Source: Pseudocercospora fijiensis CIRAD86
Taxonomy: Eukaryota > Ascomycota > Dothideomycetes > Mycosphaerellales > Mycosphaerellaceae
Reading direction: 5' to 3'
NCBI RefSeq assembly: GCF_000340215.1
Contig: NW_006921551.1
Location: forward strand, 268,475-332,474
DNA length: 64,000 nucleotides
The notes under the pieces were generated by a model. It saw only the letters and a list, made by a program, of their open reading frames with translations, had not been told where the DNA came from and searched no databases. This document shows positions 52,882-62,580 of the stretch, piece by piece. Position numbers and translations under genes: made by a program. Position 1 is the first letter of the stretch, and every line of letters starts with the position of its first letter.

Positions 52882-53272
52882 TTTTATCTCCGCGCCGTCC
52901 CTAAATCTAAGGTATAAAGTAGAAACCTAGCGCTCTATATTTACCCGGCTATTACAGAGACGAGCTATATTTAGATTAGTTTCTTCGTATATCGCGACCT
53001 AGCGGATAGTAAGCGAAAGGGCGATAGAACGTTTATAATAAGTCTCTATTTAGACCTAAAATATAAAGGTCCTAAGGAGCCCTAGCATCCTAACTATAAG
53101 GAGATTCTTTAGTATTAGCACTTTAATCCTCTATACTACGAGGCAGATAGTAAGCCTACGAGAGAGAAACTTTAACGAGAAATTCTCTATAATACGTAGC
53201 GCTATTATATAGCTATAGATACGTACTAAGTCTAGCAACTCGAAGAAGAATTAAGATAGCGTATTAGCGACC
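52882..53272 (+). pseudogene. Continuation of the histone-like frame, unknown
   Basis: The same + frame stays readable if TAG/TAA are taken as RIP stops: LYIYPAITETSYI, ISFFVYRDLADSKRKGDRTF, LYLDLKYKGPKEP, YKEIL then HFNPLYYEADSKPTREKL. It could be a C-terminal extension of the histone-like protein or a separate exon. No family recognised. Confidence 0.35.
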
Positions 53273-53835
53273 GAGGAGGAGATCGATAGTATACTAGTAG
53301 AGTCGAGGTCTTATAAGCGAAGTATAAGATAATATAGGCTCTTAGTCGTATAGAGTAACGTACTATATAAATAACTAGGCATACTACTCTTATTTACTTA
53401 CGACCTATATCCTAGGATGCTCTTCTCGTACTTTTTATACTCTTTTCTAATACCTTACCTATAATCGCTCCGCGACAACCGAGTAAATATAAGCTATAGG
53501 ATTTCCGCTCGGTACCTTAGCCTTCGAGATACGGCGGAGTTGATTCTCTATAATAGTCGCTAATACGAGGAGGAGATCGATAGTATACTAGTAGAGTCGA
53601 GGTCTTATAAGCGAAGCATAAGATAATATAGGCTCTTAGTCGTATAGAGTAACGTACTATATAAATAACTAGGCGTACTACTCTTATTTATTTACGACCT
53701 ATATCCTAGGATACTCTTCTCGTACTTTTTATACTCTTTTCTAATACCTTACCTATAAGCGCTCCGCGACAACCGAGTAAATATAAGCTATAGGGTTTCC
53801 GCTCGGTACCTTAGCCTCCGAGATAGGGCGGAGTT
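53273..53835. repeat. 269-bp direct duplication (period 294)
   Basis: Copy 1 53273-53541, copy 2 53567-53835, separated by 25 bp. Both begin GAGGAGGAGATCGATAGTAT and end GGCGGAGTT. They differ at about nine positions, mostly transitions (for example GTATAAG/GCATAAG, ACTTACG/ATTTACG), so RIP acted on both, or the duplication followed most of the RIP. Confidence 0.92.
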
Positions 53836-53987
53836 AAATTTAGAGCGATAGCCGGTACTCGTAGCCGGCATATAGAGACGGTAGTAGGCCTTTTCCTACT
53901 AAATAACTAGCTTGTTTAGTATAGCCTACCTAATATTTCTTATATTTACTAGCAATAGGCCTAGGTTACTTATAAGATTACTATAGC

Positions 53988-54262
53988 TAGTAAAGGACAG
54001 AAACTAATACTACTACTACTACTAGTAGCAATAGTATAGGCAACCGAGGGTAACATAACCTATAGCAATATAGGCAGCTATGTTTAGTATAATAGGATAA
54101 CAAACGAGTCGCTTAGGCTAGTAACTAGGGCCCTAAAATATAGGCATTGTAGAAGTGTAACATAAACAATATACTATACGAGGTTAATACTCTGTCTACT
54201 ATATAGAAGGAGGCCTCTTATATAGGCTTAAAACTTAGCCTATAGTATAGGGCCGGTTACTA
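53988..54262 (-). repeat. 275-bp LTR-like element, copy 1
   Basis: Reverse complement of 62306-62580 with the same length (275 bp) and roughly 80-85 percent identity by eye. The ends on the minus strand are TAGTAACCGG...CCTTTACTA, which fit TG...CA ends after RIP. No internal domain of the same family is found beside it, so it looks like a solo LTR. Confidence 0.75.
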
Positions 54263-54451
54263 GCTAATATCCCTCCCTTTCTTCGTATCTAACTAGATAC
54301 GCTTCACATTGCGCGCTTAAAACAAACAAACAGTTATACGGCCTTAGGCATCTTAGCTAAGGCGATTTTTCAGAAACTCCGCAATAATACCCCCGGGGTA
54401 GTATTATTCCTAGATTCTATTAACATATAAGAACTAATCTACCTCGCCGAC
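54263..54451 (-). repeat. LTR remnant at the 3' end of the minus-strand unit
   Basis: On the minus strand, TGTTAATAG starts at 54425, 27 bases after the ORF stop (54452), and the palindromic core TACTACCCCGGGGGTATTATT (54404-54384) follows. This copies the arrangement at 669-712 (stop, TGTTA, core), so it is read as the head of a 3' LTR, cut by the 275-bp element on the left. Confidence 0.5.
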
Positions 54452-57240
54452 TTACTACTGCTTTAACATACCGTAATCCTTACTAGCAATAACCTTATTA
54501 GCCGGTCGGTCTTCGAGAACTCCTCCGTAGGCGTTAAAGCTATTAGTACCGAAGTACTCGGCCTCGTAGCGAGCTTAATTAATTAGTAGGTTAGTAGCCT
54601 TGTCCTGTATAGCGTTCTCCTACTCGCGTAGATACTCCTTAAGCTCCTCTTTACTAAACTAGAGGATCTGTTTAACTTCGTTCTAAACAACGTAACTTAA
54701 CTAAGGAATTCTACCGACTAGGGTATTAGAAATATATCTAAGGCCTTCGACTAAGATAGCCGTAGGGAAGGGAAACGGTACGAAGGTATTCGAACCTAGA
54801 AGGGCGGTTAGATTGCGGTGCGCCTTAGTAACCTTAGAGACGGTTAAGTTGTCGTAGCCCTTAATCTTAGTGCCGTTAATAACGCGAGAGTAGCCTAGAT
54901 CGATTAATATACGGTCGCTCTTAGGCTTTAGATTACTATATAGAAGGTGTAGTATCTAAATAGAGACTTCGCATTCCTTTAGAGGGTTAAGGATCTACTA
55001 AGCTACCTCGCCTTCGTTAGCCTAACTATCGAATATATGCCCGAGGTCGTTAGTAGTAAGGTGCTTGTTAGTAAGCTTACTAATCTTGTTTAGTAGAACT
55101 AGGCTATAGTCCTTAAGCTTCTTAACCTAGTTCTCGAAGACCTCTAGTTCGTATATATCCTCGACGATAGTAGAGTAGGCGGTCTTATCCTTAGATATAA
55201 GAGAAACCTTAATGCGTAGATAGCTAGCACTCTTACTAGCTACGAGCTTAACTATATCTTATTTAAGACGAGAAGTCTCCTTAGTAGGGCAGTTCTTATA
55301 ACCGCCTTTACCTACCTTAAAGTACTTAGTAGGCTTAGGGACAGAGATAAGCTCGTATATATAATTAGGGCAAAGGGCGACGGCTAAGAGCTATAAGGCA
55401 GGATACTAACGGACGATTTAGTTGCTTACGCTATAGGTCTAAAGGGTATTACGGCCTTCCTACTTAGATTTAGGAAGCTTACGTATATACTAAAAGTATA
55501 TACGAAATTCCTCCTATATTAGGTCGACGATAAGGGAATAGTACGCTCTACGAGGCGATTGTATCTATCCGAAGACTCGAGGGAAGATAGCATTACTAGT
55601 CTAACGAAAGCGGTCGAAGGAGGTACCTTAACCGAGGATACTAGCGACTAACTTATACCGACGATTAGTTAGAGTAAGATCGCGAGTAATAGTACTAGTA
55701 GGGTTAAATGCGTAGAGTCCTAAGGAGGTCGGGGTAGTAGTAGGGCGTCTAGGAAACTAGTTAGTATAGTTACCCTTAAGGGTAGCGAAGGCATCCTAAT
55801 TAGTAATTTCGCGTCTAATCTTTAGTAAGCGACCGACTAGAACATTCGTCTTAGTACTAGTATAGAGACTATAGACCTTAGCGGCCTTCTTAACATAGTT
55901 AGTATATATAGTAAACCGCTCTTTACCTAGCTTACTAAGGTTATCGAGTTGTTAATAGATAGATAGAGCGGTAGGCGCTTTACCTATATCGGCCTTAGTA
56001 ACTATATCGATCTTAGTAATAAGGTACGTAATAGAGTCGCCCTTATAAGACCTATAGATGTTCTTAGTTAATAGGGCCGGCGAGAGGCCTCTATCCCTAC
56101 GCTCGCTAAAGGAGCCTTTAGAGGATACGTCTTCTAGCGGCGTATCTAGTATATTAATATCCGAGTTACTATAGTTAGTACTAGTACTAGTACTAGTACT
56201 AGTACTAGAAGGAGCGCTATACTTCTTAGTAGCCTTACGGAGGGCCTAGCGAGCGTATAGTGCCTTCTAACGCGCTGCTTCGGCCTTAGCGCGCTCGTCT
56301 TTAACTACCTAAGGGACCTTACGGTTACGGGTCGAGCGACGATCTTTAGCCTATATCTCTATAGCGAGCGCAAGACTAGCAGTAGTATTAGCCTCCGTTT
56401 CTAGGCGAAGAACCTTACGTTTAAGAACATTAACGATAGGAGCCTCTTAACCTTTAATAATAAAACCTATACTATTAATGCGATAGCCCTTCTCTTTTAG
56501 TAGATCCTTAGTAGTCTAGGCGTTAAGATCGACCTAGACAATCGCATCGTTATATCGCTTCTAGTAGGACGTCGTAAAGTCGTTAAGCGCAAAGGACAAG
56601 TTAAGTAACTACTTGCCTACCTTCTTACTAGCGGTAGATATACGATAGATTATAGTACGGGAAAGGTACTTAGCGCCTTAGCGACGGACTAGATACTTAT
56701 TAACAAACGAAGAGACCTGCTTAGCACGCTCTTATCTACTGTAGGCGAAGTTAATAAGGCTCTTAGGAAGACTACTCGGACCTCCCTAATATTCGAATGC
56801 CTAATCGAGGGTCTTAAAGCGTAAGCGGATCTAGGTACCGGCTATCTCGAGGCTATAGACGATAGAAAAGGCTTGTTAAATATCTATATCGTTAAGAACG
56901 TCGCGCTTAAAGATACGCTTACCGATAGACTAACGCAGGTTGTTTATACCGTACGTAACTAAGATAGTAGCCTTCTCGATGTTCCTATTAATAACGCGTA
57001 GTAGGGTACGAGCGTTCTCGATCTTCTCTTATAGGTCTTCGAGAGCGGTAACGATCTAGAAGTAGTGCTCGAGACTAGTTATAGTAGCTAAGGCGCTATC
57101 GGATAGGGCTTCGATTAGGACTAGGGCGGCTAGGCTTAGGTTAATAGAAACAGGTAGGTCGCTACTACTACTAGCGCCTAGCGGGTTCGGGGCGCTAGAA
57201 GATATCTAGTCGACCGAAGCGGAAGCGGGTTAGAAACGAG
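54452..57240 (-). pseudogene. Large unknown ORF of a minus-strand LTR-bounded element, RIP-broken
   Basis: Reading minus-strand TAG/TAA as former Gln/Trp, about 900 codons stay in one frame down to TAG-TAA at 54457-54452. Segments in order: YNDAIV and LLKEKGYRINSIGFIIKGQE, NVLKRKVLRLETEANTTASL, a Ser/Thr repeat from an (ACTAGT)n-like microsatellite (56178-56210), ITYLITKIDIVTKADIGKAP, VKKAAKVYSLYTSTKTNVLV, YFKVGKGGYKNCPTKETSR, DILHLLYSNLKPKSDRILID-like part, KGYDNLTVSKVTKAHRNLTA and a C-terminal RYEAEYFGTNSFNAYGG. No protease, RT, RNase H or integrase motif was seen. It may be a non-autonomous LTR element with a Gag-like or captured protein. Confidence 0.5.
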
Positions 57241-57700
57241 TTTGCAAAACGTGTTCGTTGCTTAATAATAATAATTAAAGAGCTTAGATAGAAGAGGGGG
57301 CAGTTAGGCGGTAGCGAGTTAGTTAGTGTTCGAGTAGAAGAAAAAGCTTAGGAAGCTCGCTTTAAATAGTATACGAAGGTAACGTAGTCCGTATATTCCG
57401 CGCTAGTAAAGCAAACGGATAACAGCTATATATAAAAGTAAAGCTATATACGAGACCTCTTTATTATTAGGGCAGGCTAAAGTTTAACAATCGATCTAGC
57501 TAATTACTAGCGGCGACGACGCGCCTTTATTAACCTTTAGCTATCGTAGATTCTCGCGCGCTCGAAATGTAACTAGTTAGTTCGAGTCTCTAGTAGGAAT
57601 CTATAGTAGTAAGGTTAGCGGGACTAATAATACCCCTAGGGTAATATTAGCTTTTCTAGAGATACTCGGCGATAAGGAGTAAGTCGCCTAGGCCTAGCGT
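57241..57700 (-). repeat. Probable 5' LTR and leader of the minus-strand unit
   Basis: Contains the recurring palindromic core (TAATATTACCCTAGGGGTATTATTA on the minus strand, 57648-57625) preceded by CTAGAAAAG, similar to the CTAGGAATAATAC before the core of the 3' copy. The TGTT head itself is not preserved. Boundaries are approximate. Confidence 0.4.
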
Positions 57701-58599
57701 AGCTAATTCGTCGGTATATTAGCCTATAGTACTACTATTACGGATATAGTATTACCTTTTATATTAGCAAGCACGTAAAGGTAGTCCGTACGTTTACCTT
57801 CTTCCTTCTTCTAAATACTAAGCTTAATAGCCTAAGGTCCCTATTCTTAGAGGCTATAGGCCTAGGTTGCTATATCCCTCTAAGCGATAGGAAGGGAAGG
57901 GGATAGGGAACCTCCCTTTCTTAGTATCCTACGTAACTAGTACTAATTAGGGTAGGAACAGTTTCTAGTAGAATCTTATTATCGCTGCTACCTAAAGGTA
58001 GTTGCTAGAGTCTAGGAAACTAGAGGGAAGTAGTCCTAGAGGGGTAGGGGGTTAGGTTCGGCTATCTTCCTAATACTACCCCTAGGGTATTATTAGGAAA
58101 ATGCCTCCTATAGTTCTACCTAAGGAAACAAGAGCAAAGGAGTATAGTTATAGCAATATCTATCGAAGGTAAAAGCAAAAGCAAAAGGCAATAATAAGAT
58201 AAGCTAAACAAACAATAAATAAGAGTATAAGTATAAGTAGGAATAGATAGTAGGGCAGTAAGGACTAAAGGTACAGGATAGTACTATATTAATAGCGCGG
58301 AGAACGATTAATAAGAGTAAGGAAGCAACGTAGTAAGGTAGGTAGGGAAGAGCAAGTAATTATCTAGTCTCGGGGTCGCCTATTACCTATAATTCTAGGC
58401 GGTTATCGTCGCTAGACTAGTCGAGTTCCTCCTCGGAGTTAGAGTTAGATAGCTAGAAGTCTAGTTCGCTATCGGAATTAATATCGGAAATGCTCTACGC
58501 GTAATTAATACGTATATAACCCTCCCTTTGTTTATAAGTTATTCCTAATAGCTTACTAAGACGTATCTAGGGATGCGTATAGTTGTTAGGTAGAATAGG
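57701..58599 (-). repeat. LTR and 3' flank of a second minus-strand gypsy element
   Basis: On the minus strand TGTTTCC begins at 58130, and the palindromic core (58097-58071, TAATACCCTAGGGGTAGTATTA) follows, the fourth such site. Right of it, 58130-58600 joins the integrase frame. The left part (57701-58060) shows no gene. Confidence 0.45.
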
Positions 58600-59640
58600 A
58601 TCTATAATCGCGGTAGGATCCTCCTCTCGATAGGTATCTAAGGTCGGTAGAGGGTCTATAGAGGCACTAATTTCCTCCTCGGTAGGCGGAGGGCAGGTAG
58701 GCTCTCTTAATTCGACGATCTTCTTTAGGTTAGCCCGAGGGTGCGAGTGCTTTAAGGTAGTACTATTAAGTTCCTAAAGGCGGTACGTAGAACCGTCGTA
58801 AAGGACCTCCTATACTCTATAAGGCCCTTTCTATTTAAAAGCTAGCTTGTAGGAGTAACTATATTCTAGCTCGGACTAGTATAGGAGAACTATATCGCCT
58901 TCCTTTAGAGGTTCCTAATTAATAGCATTATAGTTATCGAAATACTGCTTAGCCTCTTCGCGAAGGCGACGCTACCGAGCAAGTCCCTCTTTAGAAGTAG
59001 TAGTTATCTCCTTAAGAGCCTTAGCCTATAGGGTAAGAAGATCCGCTCGAGTGCGAACAGATCCCTAGTCGTAAACGCTATACGTACGGTAGGACAATTT
59101 AATCGGAAGAATAGCGTCTCTTCTAATTATAACCTCTACTAGCGTAAGCCTAGTAGTATCGATAACGGTCGTTCGGTCGGCCTAGAGAAGGGCTAGGATA
59201 TAGGTAGAGATCGCGACTAATCTATTACTACTATTAGTTAATTTAGATAAGGCATCGATTAAAGACCGATAGCTACGCTTAACGATGCTATTAGCTTACG
59301 GATAGTATAGGGAGATACGAACGTTCTTCGCCCTATATAAAAGAAGCAGCGTCTATACTTCTTTAGCTATATTAGTCGTAGCATTATCTAAGAGGACTTT
59401 ATAGGGCGTGCCCTATCGGCAGAATAGGTCCTTAAATAGGAAGGTAGCTATATTATAGGCGGTAATAGCACTATAGCCCTTGCGGTAATAATAGGCTTCC
59501 GGCTACCGAGAAAGACCTTCTTAGATAATATAGAGGCTATTATTTCGGCTTAGATAAACCCTATTACCGTACTACCGTTCCCTAACTAATTAGATAGTAG
59601 GGATACGTAGCTCGCCTAGTCGTCGGTAGCTATTTCTAAA
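58600..59640 (-). pseudogene. Ty3/gypsy integrase, RIP-broken
   Basis: Minus-strand frame: LLDNATTNIAKEV, LLYRAKNVRISLYYP*ANSI, KRSYRSLIDALSKLTN, ILALL*ADRTTVIDTTRLTL, REDAILPI-type region (RRDAILPIKLSYRTYSV), RTRADLLTL, RQRRLREEAKQYFDNYNAIN, LKEGDIVLLYQSELEYSYSY, KGPYRV*EVLYDGSTYRL. These are the integrase catalytic core (the motif after D,D: YHPxxxGxxER, here degraded) and the C-terminal domain GDxVLL...GPYRV. No chromodomain follows. Stops are at Gln/Trp positions. The element is truncated where the plus-strand LTR starts (59645). Confidence 0.75.
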
Positions 59641-59644
59641 GTTG

Positions 59645-60000
59645 TGTTACGATCTTAGCGACTTGTATATATAATTCGAGGTTACGTAGCTTTAGGTTAC
59701 GTAACCTAATGCCTAAGGCATCCGCCGAGTAGACAAAAGCCTCTCCCGTAAGAGAACCTCTCTCTCTTTCTTCTTTAACTCGTTATTAATTTAGATAGCC
59801 TCTTAATTAATATCTTAATAGAATAACGAGTTCCTTTATTATCTACGATAACGTCGTAGGTGCTATCGTTTATCTATACGAAGAATTATATCGCTAGCGA
59901 TCGCTATCGCCCTTTTACGCTTCTCGTTATACGATAGCGCTAACAAACCTTATATCGCATTAAGACCTATATACTAATCTATATTAGGTATAGTAAGCTA
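59645..60000 (+). repeat. LTR-like start of the plus-strand gypsy element
   Basis: TGTTACGATCTTAGCGAC at 59645 is an LTR-type head right at the junction with the inverted integrase fragment. AT-rich with TATATATAATTC (59670-59681). The LTR end is not certain; AACGTCGTAGGTGCTATCG (59860-59878) could mark the primer-binding area. Confidence 0.45.
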
Positions 60001-62305
60001 CTCGACCGTAGTAATACCGCCGATTCGTTATAGATCCTTTACGACTGCCTACTAATCGTAGTAGCGGCTCGGAATATACAAATACGCCTAACCGAGTAGG
60101 AATAGCCGGTACCTAGTTAAACGGTGTACTAGAGCTACAACTACCGCAGGGTATACGACCTAGCCTTACAGACATCGATAGCGTACTATATTAGCCTCTA
60201 CCTAGCAATCTCTAAGACTTCTAGTAACTCTTTAGTAGAGTAAATAAGTAGGAGGCCGCCGAATATATCTTTTAGCGTATAACTGCACTATATTAGTTAG
60301 CAGCCACTCTTCGTTAGCAATACTAGCAAGAGGCAGAAACGCTTAAGTAGGTATAACAAGCTTATTATAAGACTAATACCTACCTTAATAACGAATTAGT
60401 ATAGGCTCGCGCTAAAGTAGAATACTAACGCTAGGCCGCCGAAGTAGTACGTAATATACTAAATATCGCGTACTAACAACGTAATAACCTAGCTTAGCAA
60501 GCCGTACGTCTATAATAACAATAGTCTTCTATAGAAGATATCGCCCGCCGAGCTAGCGAATAAGCTACTTATACTCGTCGTAACGCCGAGGCGTCCTTAT
60601 TACGCAATCCGGTCGGCTAAGGACCTATACTAGATAATAGCCGACCCCTATTCCGTCGCCCGTTTAATGTATATCTAGTACCTAAAGATACTATACTAGG
60701 TAGTAGTAGTTCTCGTCGACCTCTCGGCGCCTTCGACTACCTTAGCCGCTTACGCTTTAGTCGTCTAAACGCTAACCCTAAGGGTTAGGATAATTCCTTT
60801 AATATTAACGATAACTTTAGTTATAACCTAGTACTACGATCTCGCGACCGACTAGACCCTCTCCGCCGCCCTCGATTTAACTATAGCTTCGACGACGATA
60901 ATAACTATATTAGATATAGTAAGAGCGAGAAGTATCTAGATCTAGAAAAATACGATAGAGACCGTAAGAAGCTAAAGCCCTTCCTTACTAAGCTTACGAT
61001 TAAGTTAATAATTAATAATAATCGCTTTTTAATACTATAAGACCGGTTAATATATATATATAGTCGTACTACTAGTAAAGCCTACTCGATAGTCTAGCTA
61101 TACGTCCGTTACGACGAATAGGGCGTAATTATAGATTTCGACGATCTCGATAACTTCCGTAACCTATTAGTTAATACCTTCGGCGATCCTAACGAGGTCG
61201 CTACCGCTAGTTATAAGCTAGACAACTTAAAGTAGAAGAATAAGGAGTTTGCTTACTACCTTATAGAGTTTAATCGACTTAACGCCTTACTTAGTTATAA
61301 AGGCCGAGCTTAGGTTAACGCTCTTAAGCGTAGCCTGTCTTCCGAATTAAAAGTAGCGCTTAGTAATATATATAATAAACCTACCGACTTCTTAGTATTA
61401 TATCGACGACTAACTATTATCGATAATCGGCTCCGCTAGTATCGCGTAGAAAGTAGCCGCGACAATACTAAGCTAGGATTAAGCAATACTACTAACTAAG
61501 GCTCGAATAATAACCGTAGTAGTAATAATACTAGCGGCTCTAATAATTAGTACGCTCTATAAGGATATATCGCCCTGCGTAATAACTAAGGACAATTTAC
61601 CTCGGCGAACAATAATAATAACCCTAGTACTACTACGACTACGACTATAACTGTCCGCGACCTAGATACTATAGACCTCTCTACTACTTAAGGTTAGGGT
61701 TAGGGTTAGGGTTAGGGTTAGGGTAATCGCCGCCGCGTAACGATTAAAGAGAGAGATCGCCGCCGCTACGAGAGTTTATACCGCTTCTATAGTAGCAACT
61801 ACGTCTGCTCCGATACTACTTATCTAGAGCTTATCCGCCGCGCCTAAGGCTATAGTAATCGTCTAAATACTAATATCTCCGCCTTTAGTACCGCCGCTCC
61901 GACCGATCTACCTCCTATAAACGATAAGAACGCTAATAATAGTAGCGATAAGGAGGGAAAAGTATAGCTCTTAAACAAAGTCGCGTTTAAGAGCCTATAC
62001 CGATAGAGTTACCTATACCGTTATTTCCGAAGAACCTATACTACTATTATAGAAAGAAATATCGGTAGTAGAAAGATTTAAAGATTAGTTTATTAGTATT
62101 ATTAGGAAGTATTATACCCGAGGGCGATAATAAATATCTCGTCTTATATTATACTCTAACGGCTTATAATAAGCCTTAGTCTAGCTTACTAGATATAGGG
62201 TAGGATATCGAATACTAATTATTAGTAATAGTTAATTGCGGTTATACCGGTTTATCTTTTATTAACTTATATTACGCGTACTAATACTAGCTCCCTATTA
62301 TTAGC
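60001..62305 (+). pseudogene. Gypsy Gag and start of protease, RIP-broken
   Basis: The plus-strand frame shows GVIIDFDDLDNFRNLLVNTF, GDPNEVATASYKLDNLK, EFAYYLIEFNRLNALLSYKG, LKRSLSSELKVAL and YRRLTIIDNRLR (61130-61440), the usual retrotransposon Gag core (FGDPN...F...F..L......L...LK..L). It continues over Asn/Ser-rich linkers and a telomere-like array to VNCGYTGLSFINLYYA (62230-62275), reading as the start of the aspartic protease. The frame is then cut by an inserted 275-bp LTR. Stops are TAG/TAA at Gln/Trp. Confidence 0.75.
61692..61723 (+). repeat. Interstitial telomere-like array, five TTAGGG copies
   Basis: GG followed by five perfect TTAGGG units. It lies inside the gypsy gag frame, where it reads as alternating stop(TAG)-Gly. 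A former CAGGGC/CAGGGT Gln-Gly repeat changed by RIP would give exactly this. Confidence 0.9.
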
Positions 62306-62580
62306 TAGTAACCGGCCCTATACCTATAGGCTAGTTTTAAGCCTATATAAGAGGCCTCCTTCTATATTGTAGATAGATTATTAACCTCGTATAGTACATT
62401 GTTTATATTACACTTCTATAATGCCTATATTATAGGGCTCTAGTTATTAGCCTAAGCGACAGTCTCGTTATCCTATCTTACTAAACATAGCTGCCCGTAT
62501 TGCTATAGGTTATGTTACCCTCGGTAGCCTATACTATTGCTATAAGTAGTAGTAGTAGTATTGGTTTCCGTCCTTTACTA
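62306..62580 (+). repeat. 275-bp LTR-like element, copy 2, inserted in the protease
   Basis: Inverted relative to 53988-54262, same length. The flanking gypsy protein reads across the insertion: VNCGYTGLSFINLYYAYQYQ-type sequence before, LKEPRRLTAFDSSFVVDVT after. So it inserted into the older gypsy element and remained as a solo LTR. Target-site duplication is not clear because of later mutation. Confidence 0.8.

Noticed and set aside
61692..61723. True chromosome end or telomere healing site
   Set aside because: Only five units and the gag reading frame continues on both sides, so this is internal.
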